Positions 16,751 to 25,728 of a stretch of 64,000 nucleotides of DNA are shown piece by piece (the first letter of the stretch is position 1; every line of letters starts with the position of its first letter). The DNA is taken from NCBI RefSeq assembly GCF_030056815.1, contig NZ_JASHKR010000014.1, forward strand, positions 47,524 through 111,523, given 5' to 3'. Under the pieces are notes generated by a model, which saw only the letters and a program-made list of their open reading frames with translations, was not told where the DNA came from and ran no database searches. Position numbers and translations under genes: made by a program. Source of the DNA: Rhodococcus sp. IEGM 1379 (GTDB lineage Bacteria; Actinomycetota; Actinomycetes; Mycobacteriales; Mycobacteriaceae).

Positions 16751-17398
16751 ATGCTGAACAGGCTTCCGGCGGACGAACGCCGCACACAATTGGTTGAATC
16801 TGCGATGTCCATAGCTGAGCAAAGGGGCGTCAGTTCGGTGACTGTGAGAGCGGTTGCCGAAGAGGCTGGTGTATCCCTCGGCGTTGTTCATTACTGCTTC
16901 GAGAGTAAAGAAGCGTTGATTGCGGCGATGGGTGAAACCCTTATCCTCCAGCTCAGCGAATCGATGCAGCATGCATTCGGGCAGGTTCGGCATGCTCCGG
17001 ATCTCAGTGGAATTCAAGGGCTCAAGGAGTTGCTGCATATCGGGTTGACCGGAATGTGGCCACTTATCGAGGCGACGCCGGATCGGCAATTGCTGACCTA
17101 TGAGATCACCGCTCAGGCGTTGCGTAGTCGTAATCTCGGCGCAGAACGCGCCGGTGCTGTGGCAAGTGATCAGTATCGAATTATGGACGAGCATGCCATT
17201 TCATTTCTCGAGGAATGTGCCACGATTTCCGGCACGATGTGGACCGAGCCGCTGCCGTCGCTGGCACGCTTGAGTCTCGCGCTCATCGACGGCCTGGTGC
17301 TGAGATGGCTCGTCGATCGAGATTCGGACGCCACCATCGCGGAATTCGGTGAAATGGTTCAGGTAATCGCCAACAAGGCGATCGAAGCGCCGAAGTAG
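16751..17398 (+). CDS. TetR family transcriptional regulator
   Basis: 215 aa from ATG 16751. The N-terminal HTH is clear: RRTQLVESAMSIAEQRGVSSVTVRAVAEEAGVSLGVVHYCFESKEALIAAM. The HTH sits in residues 25-55, followed by a ligand-binding helical domain. This VxxGxVHYxFxSKEALI version occurs in a TetR subgroup near catabolic genes. Two nearly identical palindromes lie on either side of the gene, so it probably represses the divergent lactone oxidase, itself and the downstream deaminase/aldolase. Confidence 0.92.
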   Translation: MLNRLPADERRTQLVESAMSIAEQRGVSSVTVRAVAEEAGVSLGVVHYCFESKEALIAAMGETLILQLSESMQHAFGQVRHAPDLSGIQGLKELLHIGLTGMWPLIEATPDRQLLTYEITAQALRSRNLGAERAGAVASDQYRIMDEHAISFLEECATISGTMWTEPLPSLARLSLALIDGLVLRWLVDRDSDATIAEFGEMVQVIANKAIEAPK

Positions 17399-17410
17399 CC
17401 GACCAATTCC

Positions 17411-17424
17411 TGGACATTCGTCCA
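17411..17424. promoter_or_regulatory. TetR-type operator, site 2
   Basis: TGGAC-ATTC-GTCCA, the same half-sites and spacing as site 1, 47 bases before the deaminase/aldolase GTG start and 12 bases after the TetR stop. Confidence 0.7.
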
Positions 17425-17470
17425 AGTCGAGTGGTTGACTTGACCGCAACGCCGCGACGATTGGACACAC

Positions 17471-18646
17471 GTGACTACAACTCTGGATCGACTTACTGCA
17501 GCTACCCGCGAACTCGACCCGCCACTTGCGGCTCTCGACCTGACGACTCTGCGCAGCAATGCCGCAGATCTGGTTCGACGGGCCGGCGGAACTCCCGTGC
17601 GGGTGGCCAGTAAGTCGGTTCGCTGCCGCGCAGTGCTCGAAGAGACGCTCGGAAGTGGGCTGACGGCAGCAGGCGGATTCCGCGGAATCATGGCCTACTC
17701 ATTGCGCGAAGCTCTGTGGCTGGTCGGTCTCGGTGCCCGCGACGTCCTGATGGGATATCCCACGGTCGATCGTGGCGCCTTGGCTGATCTTGCTGCCAAC
17801 CCTGTTGCGATCCAATCGATCACACTCATGATCGACGACGCCGCTCAACTCGACGTCATCCGTTCGTCGTCCTCGGGCATACCGCCGATCCGTGTGTGTC
17901 TCGATGTGGACGCCTCACTGCGTATCGGGCCGATCCACCTCGGGGTACGACGCTCACCGCTGCGCGAACCCAGTGCTGTCGCCGCTCTGGCGTCCGTTGC
18001 ACAGGCACGCGGATTTGCCGTCATAGGAGTCATGTTCTACGAGGCGCAGATCGCCGGCCTGCCGGACTCGAGTCCGGCGATTCGTTTGGTCAAGAAGGCG
18101 TCGGCGCGCGAGTTGTCCGAGCGACGAGGCGCTGTTGTCGCAGCCGTCACCGATGCTGTGGGCACTCTCGAAATCGTGAACAGCGGCGGTACTGGATCCC
18201 TCGAAGTAAGTGCCGCAGATTCGGTAGTCACCGAAGTGACCGCTGGTTCGGGCCTGTACGTACCGACATTGTTCGACAAGTACCGAGCCTTCCGGCCCGA
18301 CCCGGCGCTGTTCTTCGCGCTCTCAGCGGTCCGCAAGCCAACGCCCAAGGTCACCACGCTGTTCGGCGGCGGGTACATCGCCTCCGGCCCGGCTGGTCCC
18401 GCCCGCGTTCCGACGCCGATGAGCCCGCGCGGATTGAAACTGCTTCGAAACGAAGGTGCCGGAGAAGTTCAGACACCTGTCACCGGACGGGTTGCCGGTG
18501 ACATCGCGGTCGGTGATCGGGTGTGGTTCCGTCACGCGAAGGCTGGTGAGCTGTGTGAGCGGTTCGACATGGTGAATGTCGTCGAGGCAGACGGCACCGT
18601 CACCGCGGTACCCACCTATCGCGGTGAAGGGCAGTGCTTCGGCTGA
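17471..18646 (+). CDS. PLP-dependent amino acid deaminase/aldolase (alanine-racemase N-terminal fold)
   Basis: 391 aa from GTG 17471. Fold-type III PLP enzyme: Lys in RVASKSVR (about residue 47) is the expected PLP anchor. The C-terminal domain includes TLFGGGYIASG and WFRHAKAGELCERF, the latter with the Zn-ligand-like His/Cys pair of the D-threonine aldolase/D-serine dehydratase group. It probably acts on a D-beta-hydroxy amino acid. Separated from the TetR gene by 72 bases containing operator site 2, hence likely in the same regulon as the lactone oxidase. Confidence 0.83.
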   Translation: MTTTLDRLTAATRELDPPLAALDLTTLRSNAADLVRRAGGTPVRVASKSVRCRAVLEETLGSGLTAAGGFRGIMAYSLREALWLVGLGARDVLMGYPTVDRGALADLAANPVAIQSITLMIDDAAQLDVIRSSSSGIPPIRVCLDVDASLRIGPIHLGVRRSPLREPSAVAALASVAQARGFAVIGVMFYEAQIAGLPDSSPAIRLVKKASARELSERRGAVVAAVTDAVGTLEIVNSGGTGSLEVSAADSVVTEVTAGSGLYVPTLFDKYRAFRPDPALFFALSAVRKPTPKVTTLFGGGYIASGPAGPARVPTPMSPRGLKLLRNEGAGEVQTPVTGRVAGDIAVGDRVWFRHAKAGELCERFDMVNVVEADGTVTAVPTYRGEGQCFG

Positions 18647-18673
18647 ACCAGTCCAGTCGGCGCCTGGCCGGTC

Positions 18674-21600
18674 CTAGCTGGTCAGCCGCATGAACGCACC
18701 GAGTTCCATCAGCCCGGCCGGGGTGCTCGGCATGTACTGCGTCAACGCGTGTGACCGAACGATGATCGCGCACCACTTGCCGCGGGAGACTGCGACATTG
18801 AGGCGGTTACGGGAGAGCAGGAACGACATTCCTCGCGGAACGTCCTCGATCGCGGAGGCCGCCATCGACACTATGGCAACAGCGGCTTCGCGCCCCTGGA
18901 ACTTGTCGACGGTGCCCACCTCGACGTCGGTCAACCCGGCTGCGGCAAGATCGTGCTCGATGGTGCCGACCTGCGCATTGTAGGGCGCGACGACCAGGAT
19001 GTCGGACTGATCGAGGGGACGGGTGCCGTCGAATTCGCTGGGGTCGGTCCACGGGGTGCCCAGGAGTTCGCGGATCTGTATGACAATCTGCTGTGACTCT
19101 TCGGGTGAGTAGGTTGAGTTGCCGCGATGTTCGACGAAGACGGTGTGAACTCCGGCCGCGAGACCGTCGAGTTTCCTTGCGCCAGTGACGGATTCCTGTG
19201 AATGTAATTTTCCGTCGTAGGACAGTGCGGAGACCGGCGCACACAGGTCGGGATGCATGCGCCAGGTCTTCTCGAGGAAGTATCCCAGTTCCGGGGGCAG
19301 TGCACCGTGTCCTTCGGCCAGCCAGCCGAGTGCGGATTCGTCGACTGGTTCGGGGTGGGTGCCCTGACTGACCTGGGGCAGCTGCTGTGGATCGCCGAGC
19401 AGGAGTAGATTGCGGGCGGCGATTGAGACGGCGATCGTGTTCGCCAGTGCAAACTGGCCGGCCTCGTCCACCACGAGGAGATCCAGGCTGCCGGCCGGTA
19501 CACGATCCGTGTTCGCGAAATCCCAAGCGGTACCGCCGATCACGCATCCGGTGCCTTCGGCTTCTGCGATAAAACCAGGATACTGCTCGGATGGGATATC
19601 CATCCACTCTGCAGTCCGGCTGCGCTTCCCTTTCTTTGCCACCAGCGCCGGGTCCACGCCGGCCTTGACGATGCCGCCCAGCATGTTCTCGACCACCGAA
19701 TGTGATTGTGCGACAACACCGATTCGCCAATGATGTTGTTCCACCAAGGCTTTGACCACTCGGGCACCGGTATATGTCTTGCCGGTACCGGGAGGTCCCT
19801 GCACGGCAACGTACGAGTCGTCGAGGTCCAGTAGGGCAGCGGTGATCGCCGAGGCGTAGTCGTTGCCCGCGTCGACAGCGGGAAGCGCAGCACCGGACAG
19901 AGTTCGGGGAGTATGGCGTCGCAGAATGTCGACCGCGGCGTTTCGCGGCAACTCAGGCAGGATTCCACAGGCCTCGGACGCAGCGGCAGCGATGGACTTC
20001 TCCATCCGGCCTGTCGGGATCGGGCGTCCGGGAGCCAAAGCGACCGGGGCATCGGTGTATTCGTCACCGCCCAGCAGTTCTTCGATGGTCACGACGTCGT
20101 AGCCGTCGACTTTGGTTACAGCGGTCACCTTTGCGTTGCTGGTGCCGCGCTGTCCGGAGGTCTCGCTCGCTACTGCGCTCGGTGCCGGTGTCTCGTACAA
20201 GGCAAACAGGTCGGTCCCCGGGTTGACTGTGCTTCCCGTTCCGAAGTTTCCGGTCAACTGGATATGCCGACGCCGTTTCTTCTGTCGGGGAGTGCTTGTA
20301 TGCCAGTCTGTTTCGACGTTCGAGACATCGACGATCATGACGTCGCGAACGTCGACGAGATCTTCGATCGGTACCGTCAGGCGGTCGAAATGCGCCCACC
20401 AGTAAGGCTTTCGTTCCCGATTGTGATAACTGACGGCCGCTGCGAGGAGGGCTGCCGCCTGTTGCTCGGGAGTGCGTGTCGAACCCGCTTTGTGTCCGGC
20501 GAATTCGCGCAGAACAATTTCGGTTTCGGTGAGTTCTTCTACCGGCATGGAGATTTGGCCGGTGGGCTGGCGAAGCGTGACGCCATGCTCTGCGGCGCGC
20601 TCGGCCAGCCAATTACGCAGTCGGAGAGTAGATTCGCAGTCATACTCGTTGTAGTCGGAGATACCTTGAAGGAGTTCGCGAGCCTCGTCGGCTTTTCCGG
20701 CGTCGCGTAGTGCGCAGTAGTCGGCGTACGCCACCACCGACGCTGCCGCGTTGGTGACGTCGCCGCCGCGGCCGTGCTCTCCCATGTACAGCGGTTCGAG
20801 TTTCTTGATGCTGTACGAGCGTGCGCCGATCTGAACCGACTGACGAACCAGTGGGTAGAGGTCCACCAGAACGTTTTCTCGGAGCAAGGTGTCGACTACC
20901 TGCTCGCCGACACCATGACGGGCGGCTAGACGAAGCAGTGCGGACTTCTCGTAGGCCGCGTAGTGATAGATGTGCATCCCGGGGTACGCATCGCGGCGTG
21001 CTGTCGCGTAGTCGAGGAAATCGATCAGGGCTTGGCGTTCACCGGCCCGGTCGTGTGCCCAGAACGGTGTGAACACGTACGTCTCGGCCGGACCTTCGAC
21101 CACACCGAACAGGTATTCCAGGCCCCACTCCGACGAGCCGTCTTCGGCCCACAACGGATCACCTTCGAAGTCGAAGAAGATGTCGCCCTCGTTCTGAACC
21201 GGGAGTCCGGCGAGCACATCTTTGTTGAACACCGTGAACTCAGCGTTGCCGGATTGTTCCTGGCGCAGTTGAAGTGCAGCCTGAGCGCGCAACTTTTCGA
21301 GAGTTTGGGTGCGGATGCCGTCGACGGGGCCTTCGCTGACGGCAAGTTCGTCGATCGAGGTGATGTCCGCGGCGATCAACTGAGCCCGTTGATTGCCACG
21401 AACTCCGGCCACCAAAAGCAGGTCACGATGATTTTCCACTTCGACACTGCACGTATCGCAACGGCCGCACCGTAGGTAGCGATCATCGAGCCACTCTGCG
21501 GGCTTGCCCTCCGCCCGGTGTTCGTCGAGGACCAGCTCGAGTGCCGCCCGGCGGGCGGTAAACACCGGTGCGATGTCTCCGATGTCGTGCGACGACGTGC

Positions 21601-22117
21601 TGCCGTCGCCGAGCAACAGGTGCACCTGATCCGAAGCTGCGATGGCATTGCGGTCCAGTGCGTCGGCATAGGCCGCCAACTGAAGGAGGGCAGAAACCTT
21701 GGCATGCCGCGAAAGCTTGCTGTCGTAGACCGCGTACCGATCGCCCTCTCGGACCAGGAAATCGCAGAACCCCAGGAATCTGCCGTCGAAGAAAGTCCCC
21801 TGATAGATGACGGGCGCCCCGGCGCGTGCCGCTTCGACGGTGGCAAGTGTGGCCGCAGTCAATCCGGCACGGGTGTGCTCCGGTCGCTCCATGACAACAA
21901 CGGCGTCGCCGTGTTCCGCGATGAAACGCTCCAACTGCTCGCGCTCGTGGGTATCGCCCAGCGCGGATGTCCGTTCGAGCATCGGATCTGCGTCGACACC
22001 GTCGGCCGTGATCAGCCCCGTCCTCGTGTCGAGTCGTCTCAGGAGACCGAACTCGCACGTTGCGGCTGCCGAGAGGTCACTGGCGCTGTAGACGATCTCA
22101 TCGTCGAGGAGGAACAC
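18674..22117 (-). CDS. TM0106-family RecB-like nuclease fused to SF1 (DNA2/NAM7-type) helicase
   Basis: 1147 aa, three modules. Residues 1-280: RecB/Cas4-like nuclease (YAVYDSKLSRHAKVSALLQLAAYADAL with the Asp...SK..QL pattern, and CGRCDTC as a possible Fe-S or zinc cluster). Residues 300-480: RNase H-like fold (DIFFDFEGDPLW). Residues 750-1147: helicase with Walker A GPPGTGKT, Walker B LLVVDEAGQF, motif III GDPQQLPQVSQG, motif V VGTVDKFQGRE and motif VI NVAVSRGKW. Probably a DNA repair or recombination nuclease; such proteins also occur in phage defence, but no partner genes are seen. GTG start at 22117. Confidence 0.9.
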   Translation of the reverse strand: MFLLDDEIVYSASDLSAAATCEFGLLRRLDTRTGLITADGVDADPMLERTSALGDTHEREQLERFIAEHGDAVVVMERPEHTRAGLTAATLATVEAARAGAPVIYQGTFFDGRFLGFCDFLVREGDRYAVYDSKLSRHAKVSALLQLAAYADALDRNAIAASDQVHLLLGDGSTSSHDIGDIAPVFTARRAALELVLDEHRAEGKPAEWLDDRYLRCGRCDTCSVEVENHRDLLLVAGVRGNQRAQLIAADITSIDELAVSEGPVDGIRTQTLEKLRAQAALQLRQEQSGNAEFTVFNKDVLAGLPVQNEGDIFFDFEGDPLWAEDGSSEWGLEYLFGVVEGPAETYVFTPFWAHDRAGERQALIDFLDYATARRDAYPGMHIYHYAAYEKSALLRLAARHGVGEQVVDTLLRENVLVDLYPLVRQSVQIGARSYSIKKLEPLYMGEHGRGGDVTNAAASVVAYADYCALRDAGKADEARELLQGISDYNEYDCESTLRLRNWLAERAAEHGVTLRQPTGQISMPVEELTETEIVLREFAGHKAGSTRTPEQQAAALLAAAVSYHNRERKPYWWAHFDRLTVPIEDLVDVRDVMIVDVSNVETDWHTSTPRQKKRRRHIQLTGNFGTGSTVNPGTDLFALYETPAPSAVASETSGQRGTSNAKVTAVTKVDGYDVVTIEELLGGDEYTDAPVALAPGRPIPTGRMEKSIAAAASEACGILPELPRNAAVDILRRHTPRTLSGAALPAVDAGNDYASAITAALLDLDDSYVAVQGPPGTGKTYTGARVVKALVEQHHWRIGVVAQSHSVVENMLGGIVKAGVDPALVAKKGKRSRTAEWMDIPSEQYPGFIAEAEGTGCVIGGTAWDFANTDRVPAGSLDLLVVDEAGQFALANTIAVSIAARNLLLLGDPQQLPQVSQGTHPEPVDESALGWLAEGHGALPPELGYFLEKTWRMHPDLCAPVSALSYDGKLHSQESVTGARKLDGLAAGVHTVFVEHRGNSTYSPEESQQIVIQIRELLGTPWTDPSEFDGTRPLDQSDILVVAPYNAQVGTIEHDLAAAGLTDVEVGTVDKFQGREAAVAIVSMAASAIEDVPRGMSFLLSRNRLNVAVSRGKWCAIIVRSHALTQYMPSTPAGLMELGAFMRLTS

Positions 22118-22208
22118 CTACGTGATTGTGCCAGTGCGGTCCGACAAAAGCGGGCTTCAGACATGCCGGGCACTTCGGATGGGAGGTGAGCGGTGCAGAA
22201 TAACGGCT

Positions 22209-22841
22209 ATGCCCTTTTTCGACGGTCGAACCGGTCAGGTGCACTTTCGACGCTGGTCGGTGTCCGGCGATGCGACGCCGCGGGTGTCCTTGGTGTTCTT
22301 GCACGGGCTAGGGCAACACAGCGGTCAGTACCACCGTTTTGCGGGCGCGCTCACATCCGTCGGTATCGAGGTCTGGGCGGTCGACCACACCGGGCACGGA
22401 TTGTCGGAGGGCGAGCCGGGGGCTTCGGTGCCGTTGTCCGATCTGGTTGCGGACGCCGCTACGTTGGCAGACATCGCACGGGCCGCGTTGCCCGGTGTCG
22501 CGCAGGCAGTCATGGGACATTCCCTGGGCGCCGTAACCGCATTGACGATGCTGGCACACCGGGACCACGATTTTACGTCGGCGGTGCTGTGCGGAATTCC
22601 GCGAAGCGCTGTTGCACAAGCAGGTTGGGGCGAGCTGGCAGATTCTCGGATTCCGGTTCTGGTAGTTCACGGCGTCGACGATCGGATAGCGCCGATCGAC
22701 CCGGTGCGTAAGTGGGCGGCGACTCTTCCGAATGTGGAAATGCGTGAGTTCGAAGACGCCGGGCATGATCTGTTGCACGAGAAGGTTCACGCCAGCGTGA
22801 GCGTCATGAGCCGTGAATTCCTTCTCGCGCACAGTCGTTGA
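22209..22841 (+). CDS. Alpha/beta hydrolase (monoacylglycerol lipase-like)
   Basis: 210 aa from ATG 22209; an in-frame ATG 30 bases upstream is possible. Serine hydrolase: oxyanion segment FLHGLGQHSGQY, nucleophile elbow GHSLG (Ser about residue 103), Asp in VHGVDDRIAP and His in EDAGHDLLHE. It lacks a large lid. The Hydrolase_4/lysophospholipase family cleaves mono-acyl glycerols or similar esters; no signal peptide, so cytosolic. Convergent with the isochorismatase-fold gene. Confidence 0.87.
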   Translation: MPFFDGRTGQVHFRRWSVSGDATPRVSLVFLHGLGQHSGQYHRFAGALTSVGIEVWAVDHTGHGLSEGEPGASVPLSDLVADAATLADIARAALPGVAQAVMGHSLGAVTALTMLAHRDHDFTSAVLCGIPRSAVAQAGWGELADSRIPVLVVHGVDDRIAPIDPVRKWAATLPNVEMREFEDAGHDLLHEKVHASVSVMSREFLLAHSR

Positions 22842-22859
22842 TCTAGAACAGGCGGCGAG

Positions 22860-23477
22860 CTAGGCGAGCGCGTCCAGTATGTCCTGTGATGTCACGGGGT
22901 GGGAGAACATCGGGTAGTCGTAGGTGATGGCGTTCTCATGTTCCGCGACCGAAGTTCCGGCGACGCAGTCGGTGAGAGTGATGACGCGGTAGCCGTTTTC
23001 GTATCCGGTGCGCATGGTCGATTCGACACAGCAGTTGGTCAGGAAACCGCCGAGGATGATCGTGCGAATTCCTTTGCTGCGCAGAATGAAATCAAGGTTG
23101 GTACTGGCGAAGGTATCGAGTCCGCGCTTGCCCTCGATGAGGATGTCGCCGTCTTGTGGGGTCAATTCGTCGACAATCGCAGCTCCCCAGGATCCCTTCA
23201 CGAACGCCTTGCCGTCGACAACGCCTTTGAGGATTCCGTAGGGATGCGAGGTTATTTCGTTGTACCCCTCGGCGAAGGTAATGGGTGCGTGCATCACTGT
23301 GACGCCGGCCGTGCGGGCGGCGTCGACCAGTGTGGTGGTGTTCGCGAGCAGCCCGGTCGATTCCATGACGGGGGCGACGGCGTCGTGGAGGACACCGCCT
23401 GCGGTGGTGAAGTCGTTCTGATACTCGATGAGTACAACTGCGGTGGTTGCGGGATCCAACTCGAGCTTTTCGGTCAT
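22860..23477 (-). CDS. Cysteine hydrolase, isochorismatase family
   Basis: 205 aa from ATG 23477 (AGGTG 6-7 bases upstream; an in-frame GTG at 23486 is also possible). The catalytic triad is visible: Asp in EYQNDF, Lys in IEGKRGLD and Cys in GFLTNCCVEST. Members hydrolyse isochorismate, nicotinamide, N-carbamoyl compounds or biuret; this one cannot be assigned. It diverges from the GntR gene, and the GntR-type operator lies between them, so it may belong to that regulon. Confidence 0.88.
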   Translation of the reverse strand: MTEKLELDPATTAVVLIEYQNDFTTAGGVLHDAVAPVMESTGLLANTTTLVDAARTAGVTVMHAPITFAEGYNEITSHPYGILKGVVDGKAFVKGSWGAAIVDELTPQDGDILIEGKRGLDTFASTNLDFILRSKGIRTIILGGFLTNCCVESTMRTGYENGYRVITLTDCVAGTSVAEHENAITYDYPMFSHPVTSQDILDALA

Positions 23478-23562
23478 GTTCGACACCTGTCTACGTGGTT
23501 CTAGGTGACGCTCACGCGCACCTGTGGGTGGTCCACTTCACAAATCATCTCCATTAAACAGT

Positions 23563-23573
23563 TTGTCAGACAA
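23563..23573. promoter_or_regulatory. GntR/FadR-type operator
   Basis: TTGTCAGACAA, a perfect 11-bp palindrome that fits the FadR-subfamily pattern TNGTNNNACNA. It lies 27 bases before the GntR gene and 85 bases before the divergent hydrolase. Confidence 0.65.
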
Positions 23574-23600
23574 GCAGGCAAGGGGTGGTAGCGTCTCGGT

Positions 23601-24302
23601 ATGGACACAACCCCGTTGTCTCGAATGCCGTTGGCCCTTGCAGTCTCAGGAAGGATTCGCGCCGCGATTCTCGACGGAACATTGCCGGTGGGTGAGTCAT
23701 TGCCTACGGAAGCGGAACTGGCACAGACATTCTCGGTAGGGCGATCCACCGTCCGGGAAGCTCTCCGCGTGTTGCAAGCTCAGGGCTTGGTGACCGGCGC
23801 AGATACCGTGTCGACGGCCCGGCCGCGGGTCACACACGAGAATACTGCCGATTCCGCAGCGATTGCGTTGAGTGCGGCCGTTCAGGTCGGTGCTGTCCCG
23901 CTTCGCGATCTCGTCGAATTGCGGGTACTTCTCGAGGCCGCTGCGCTGCGCGGTGTTTCCGTTGTTCCGGAGGCTGCGCATGTTGCCGTCGAACGCATGC
24001 GCCAGGCTGTGGCCACTGGCAGTGCTGCCGAGTTTCACGACGCCGACGTCGATTTCCATGTCGCACTCGCCGGTGCCGGGGGGAACAAGGCGTTCGGGTT
24101 GGTGATGACAGTGCTGCGCGACGGTATTGCGAGCTATCTGATGCGTGAACTTGACGCTCTCGATGATTCGACCGCCACATTGGGTGTTCTGCTCGCGGAG
24201 CATGAAGCTATCGTCGACGCGATCGTACGTGGTGAATCCGACTATGCGGCAAAGCTTGTCGAGAATCATGTGCGTGGTTTCTACGAAGGTCGAACGCAAT
24301 GA
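23601..24302 (+). CDS. GntR family regulator, FadR subfamily (FCD domain)
   Basis: 233 aa. Winged HTH in residues 12-75 (GRIRAAILDGTLPVGESLPTEAELA / VGRSTVREALRVLQAQGLV), then an FCD domain (ELRVLLEAAAL, DVDFHVALAGAGGN, EHEAIVDAIVRGE) whose Asp/His residues bind a metal and carboxylate ligands. Translationally coupled (ATGA overlap) to the downstream FAD dehydrogenase, so it most likely senses that enzyme's hydroxy-acid substrate (LldR/GlcC-like role). The operator is upstream. Confidence 0.92.
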   Translation: MDTTPLSRMPLALAVSGRIRAAILDGTLPVGESLPTEAELAQTFSVGRSTVREALRVLQAQGLVTGADTVSTARPRVTHENTADSAAIALSAAVQVGAVPLRDLVELRVLLEAAALRGVSVVPEAAHVAVERMRQAVATGSAAEFHDADVDFHVALAGAGGNKAFGLVMTVLRDGIASYLMRELDALDDSTATLGVLLAEHEAIVDAIVRGESDYAAKLVENHVRGFYEGRTQ

Positions 24303-25669
24303 CTACATCTGTGAATGTACTGGCCATTCGGTTGCGAGAAGCGTTGGGGGAGAAGGCTACTACCGATCCTGACCGAATGGGAACCTACATTCGTGATCAA
24401 TCGATACTGACTGAGGCGGGTGTCCCGGCAGCCCTGGTCAAGGCCACGTCCGCCGTCGACGTCGTGGCAACGATGAAGATTGCTCACGAGTTGTCCGTCC
24501 CGGTTGTGACTCGCGGCGCCGGAACCGGTTTGGCGGGCGCAGCCAACGCGATCGACGGTTGCATCATTCTCGGTGTCGCGGGCATGAATCGCATTCTGGA
24601 GATCGACGCGGCTGCCCGCACGGCGACGGTGGAACCGGGTGTGATCAACGGTGACCTGGCAGATGCAGCTCGTGCGCAAGGGCTTTGGTACGTTCCGGAT
24701 CCCGGTAGCCGTGCCATCTCCAGTATCGGAGGCAACTTGGCCACCAATGCCGGTGGAATCTGTTGCGCCAAATACGGAGTCACGGGCGACCATGTCGCGG
24801 AGCTGACTGCAGTTCTTGCCGACGGACGGGTGATTCGCACCGGGGCGAAGACGCGGAAGAACGTGGCGGGTCTCGACCTCACACGCCTGCTTGTCGGTTC
24901 CGAAGGAACTCTTGCGGTCATTGTCGAAGCAACGATGCGGTTGCGCACCGCGCCTACTGCGGCAACCACTGTCGTGGCTTTCTTCGCCTCGGCGGAGCTG
25001 GCGATCGACGCAGTCCTGGCGGTGGCTGCGGTTGCAGAGCCGTGTCTGATGGAGCTGATGGACGACGTCACCATCGCGGCCGTAAACCGTTTCACGAGAA
25101 TGGGTCTCGACGAAAGCGCGGGAGCAATGCTCCTCATTCAATGTGACGGTCGGTCGGCGGCGGAAGAGGCGGCGGACTGTGCGACCGCTTGTGAGTGTGC
25201 CGGAGCGAGTGAAGTGTTCCATACCGACGATCCTGAAGAAGGGGAAGCCTTCACGGCGGCGAGGAGGATGGCATTGCCGGCGCTCGAAGCAATGGGAACT
25301 GTTCTGCTCGACGACGTTGCTGTGCCCGTACCGGCGCTACCGCGCATGCTCGATTTCATCCGAACTGCAGCCGAGATGCACGGCGTCACCATTGGTACCT
25401 TCGGTCATGCTGCCGACGGAAATCTTCACCCCACCATCGTTTTCGACGCAACGGAGGCTGGAGCGCAGGGTCGTGCGAGGAGTGCGTTCGACGACATCGT
25501 CTCGGGGGCATTGGAATTGGGCGGCACGATCAGCGGTGAGCATGGCATCGGTGTTCTCAAAGCGCCGTACATGGAGGACATGGTGGGTTCTGTCGAGCGG
25601 GAGTTGATGCTGTCGGTGAAGGCCGCATTCGATCCGAAGAACATCCTTAACCCGGGTCGCGGAATCTGA
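24299..25669 (+). CDS. FAD-linked glycolate oxidase subunit D / D-lactate dehydrogenase
   Basis: 456 aa. FAD-binding PCMH domain (VTRGAGTGLAGAANAIDG, DPGSRAISSIGGNLATNAGG, LLVGSEGTLAVI) and C-terminal domain with FGHAADGNLHPTI and SGEHGIGVLK. The GHAxDGNxHP and EHGIG motifs place it with GlcD/D-lactate dehydrogenases. No GlcE/GlcF genes follow, so it is a single-subunit form. Second of a two-gene operon with the GntR regulator and ends at a strong hairpin. Confidence 0.92.
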   Translation: MTTSVNVLAIRLREALGEKATTDPDRMGTYIRDQSILTEAGVPAALVKATSAVDVVATMKIAHELSVPVVTRGAGTGLAGAANAIDGCIILGVAGMNRILEIDAAARTATVEPGVINGDLADAARAQGLWYVPDPGSRAISSIGGNLATNAGGICCAKYGVTGDHVAELTAVLADGRVIRTGAKTRKNVAGLDLTRLLVGSEGTLAVIVEATMRLRTAPTAATTVVAFFASAELAIDAVLAVAAVAEPCLMELMDDVTIAAVNRFTRMGLDESAGAMLLIQCDGRSAAEEAADCATACECAGASEVFHTDDPEEGEAFTAARRMALPALEAMGTVLLDDVAVPVPALPRMLDFIRTAAEMHGVTIGTFGHAADGNLHPTIVFDATEAGAQGRARSAFDDIVSGALELGGTISGEHGIGVLKAPYMEDMVGSVERELMLSVKAAFDPKNILNPGRGI

Positions 25670-25676
25670 CGCGAAC

Positions 25677-25714
25677 GACTGTGGCCCGGTTCTCGTTCGA
25701 ACCGGGCCACAGTC
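25677..25714. terminator. Bidirectional terminator hairpin
   Basis: 16-bp perfect stem (GACTGTGGCCCGGTTC and its complement) with a 6-base loop between the convergent glcD-like and fadD-like genes. Confidence 0.85.
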
Positions 25715-25728
25715 GCAGTGCTGATCGG

